Source: Saccharomycopsis fibuligera x Saccharomycopsis cf. fibuligera (Eukaryota > Ascomycota > Saccharomycetes > Ascoideales > Saccharomycopsidaceae). Taken from it: a stretch of DNA of 64,000 bases. This document shows, piece after piece, positions 63,349 through 64,000 of this stretch (the first letter of the stretch is position 1; each line of letters starts with the position of its first letter). The DNA lies in contig CP012817.1 of the NCBI GenBank assembly GCA_001936135.1, forward strand, positions 2,046,001 to 2,110,000, given 5' to 3'. A program made the position numbers and the translations under genes. The notes under the pieces are model-generated. The model was given only the letters and a program-made list of their open reading frames with translations. It did not search any database and was not told the origin of the DNA.

Positions 63349-63951
63349 GAGGGTGAAATGTATCAAAACCTGACATTCAGTGAAAAAAAAAAAAAAAAAC
63401 AAAAAAACAAAAAAAAAAACATAGATATATCTTTATAAAAAGAAAAGCTTTATAGGTTTATTACACTGTGTGAAGTCTACCGTTGTTTGCTTTTCTCTCT
63501 TGTTGCTGCAGTTAGCCAAAAGCATAAGAAGTTACACAAATGTGATGCAAAGAAGGAAGCCAAGTACATAACGTCGATAATTTATTGACTATCACCCTAT
63601 TACCTCTGGGGAATTACATTTCTAAACAATTTTGCCCTAATAGCAAGACACAGCTAGAGTAAAGAGACAATCATGGGCCCTTTAATACCTTAGCAAAAAA
63701 TGGACTTTGCCTTCCAGCTTGGGTCTGATGGTCTCATCGTCTATGTTGGCAAAGAGGATTCGGTCATGTATTGTGATGCACCGTCGCGCAGCTCATCACG
63801 AAGCAAAATTTTATTTTTTTATTTTTTCTTGATTTTATTTTGTATATAGAAAATTTTCATGAATGCGATGAGTGCTAGTGTTTATATGCTACGCTCGGAA
63901 AAGTATCAGGACAAGAAACCGGATAAATTCACAGCTAAAAATATAATAAAA
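63349..63951. promoter_or_regulatory. Divergent promoter region at right end
   Basis: About 600 bases between the unrecognised protein and the truncated gene at the window edge. Near the left gene is an A-rich block (63382-63419). TTTATATGC near 63881-63889 could be a TATA element. A second in-frame ATG at 63859 makes the boundary uncertain. Confidence 0.45.
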
Positions 63952-64000
63952 ATGAGTGACGAAAAGGAGGTAACTAGCCAACAGCCTGAAGTGTCCGGGA
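63952..64000 (+). CDS. Start of a gene running out of the window
   Basis: ATG at 63952 in AAAAATGAG context begins MSDEKEVTSQQPEVSG and stays open to the window end. An upstream ATG at 63859 is in the same frame with no stop between, adding a 31-residue basic extension (MNAMSASVYMLRSEK). Too little is present to name the product. Confidence 0.6.
   Translation, partial: MSDEKEVTSQQPEVSG

Overview
The window is nuclear DNA of a budding yeast, most likely a CUG-Ser clade species (Candida/Lodderomyces/Debaryomyces relatives). The reasons: compact genes with few introns, each carrying a GTATGT-, GTAAGT- or GTGAGT-type donor and a near-TACTAAC branch point; long Asn, Gln, Ser and Asp homopolymers in regulatory proteins; long A/T homopolymers and microsatellites between genes; and near-absence of CTG as a leucine codon even where coding DNA is very GC-rich and CTC/TTG are abundant. 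The exact species is an inference I cannot settle. No virus-like element, transposon, tRNA, rRNA or CRISPR array was recognised.

Left part (1-17 kb): TRK1 potassium transporter (-), a 35-unit TAA microsatellite, YMR1 myotubularin phosphatase (-, tiny first exon), a Yippee/MOH1 gene (+, one intron), VID28/GID5 ubiquitin-ligase scaffold (+) and SNL1 BAG-domain Hsp70 cochaperone (+). A sharply bounded GC-rich, minisatellite-rich island (about 7.7-11.4 kb) is centred on the YMR1/MOH1 promoter and covers only the 5' halves of YMR1 and VID28.

Middle part (17-43 kb) is gene-dense: a LIM-RhoGAP of the RGA1/RGA2 type (-), a split mago nashi gene (-), a divergent secreted aspartyl protease (-), GPI14 (+), NCP1 (+), a type II membrane GH17 glucanase with its catalytic domain on a second exon (+), ALG6 (-), TMA64 (-, tiny first exon), APC4 (+), an unrecognised basic protein (-) and an alcohol acetyltransferase-like enzyme with a previously separate first exon (-). 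GPI14, ALG6 and NCP1 are endoplasmic reticulum enzymes of GPI-anchor, N-glycan and sterol synthesis; the GH17 protein and RGA act on cell wall and polarity.

Right part (43-64 kb) is sparse. A medusa-type developmental regulator with a Gln/Asn/Pro-rich N-terminus (+, 48.7-50.7 kb) sits between a 5.6-kb gene-free upstream region and an 8.0-kb gene-free downstream region. The downstream gap lies between two convergent 3' ends, so promoters of the flanking genes do not explain it; a centromere, a long noncoding RNA or lost genes are the main options. Then come peroxisomal acyl-CoA thioesterase TES1 (-, C-terminal SKL), an unrecognised 732-residue Ser/Asn-rich protein (-), and the first codons of a gene leaving the window (+).

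Six spliced genes were resolved by reading across frames: YMR1, MOH1, MAGO, the GH17 gene, TMA64 and the acetyltransferase.
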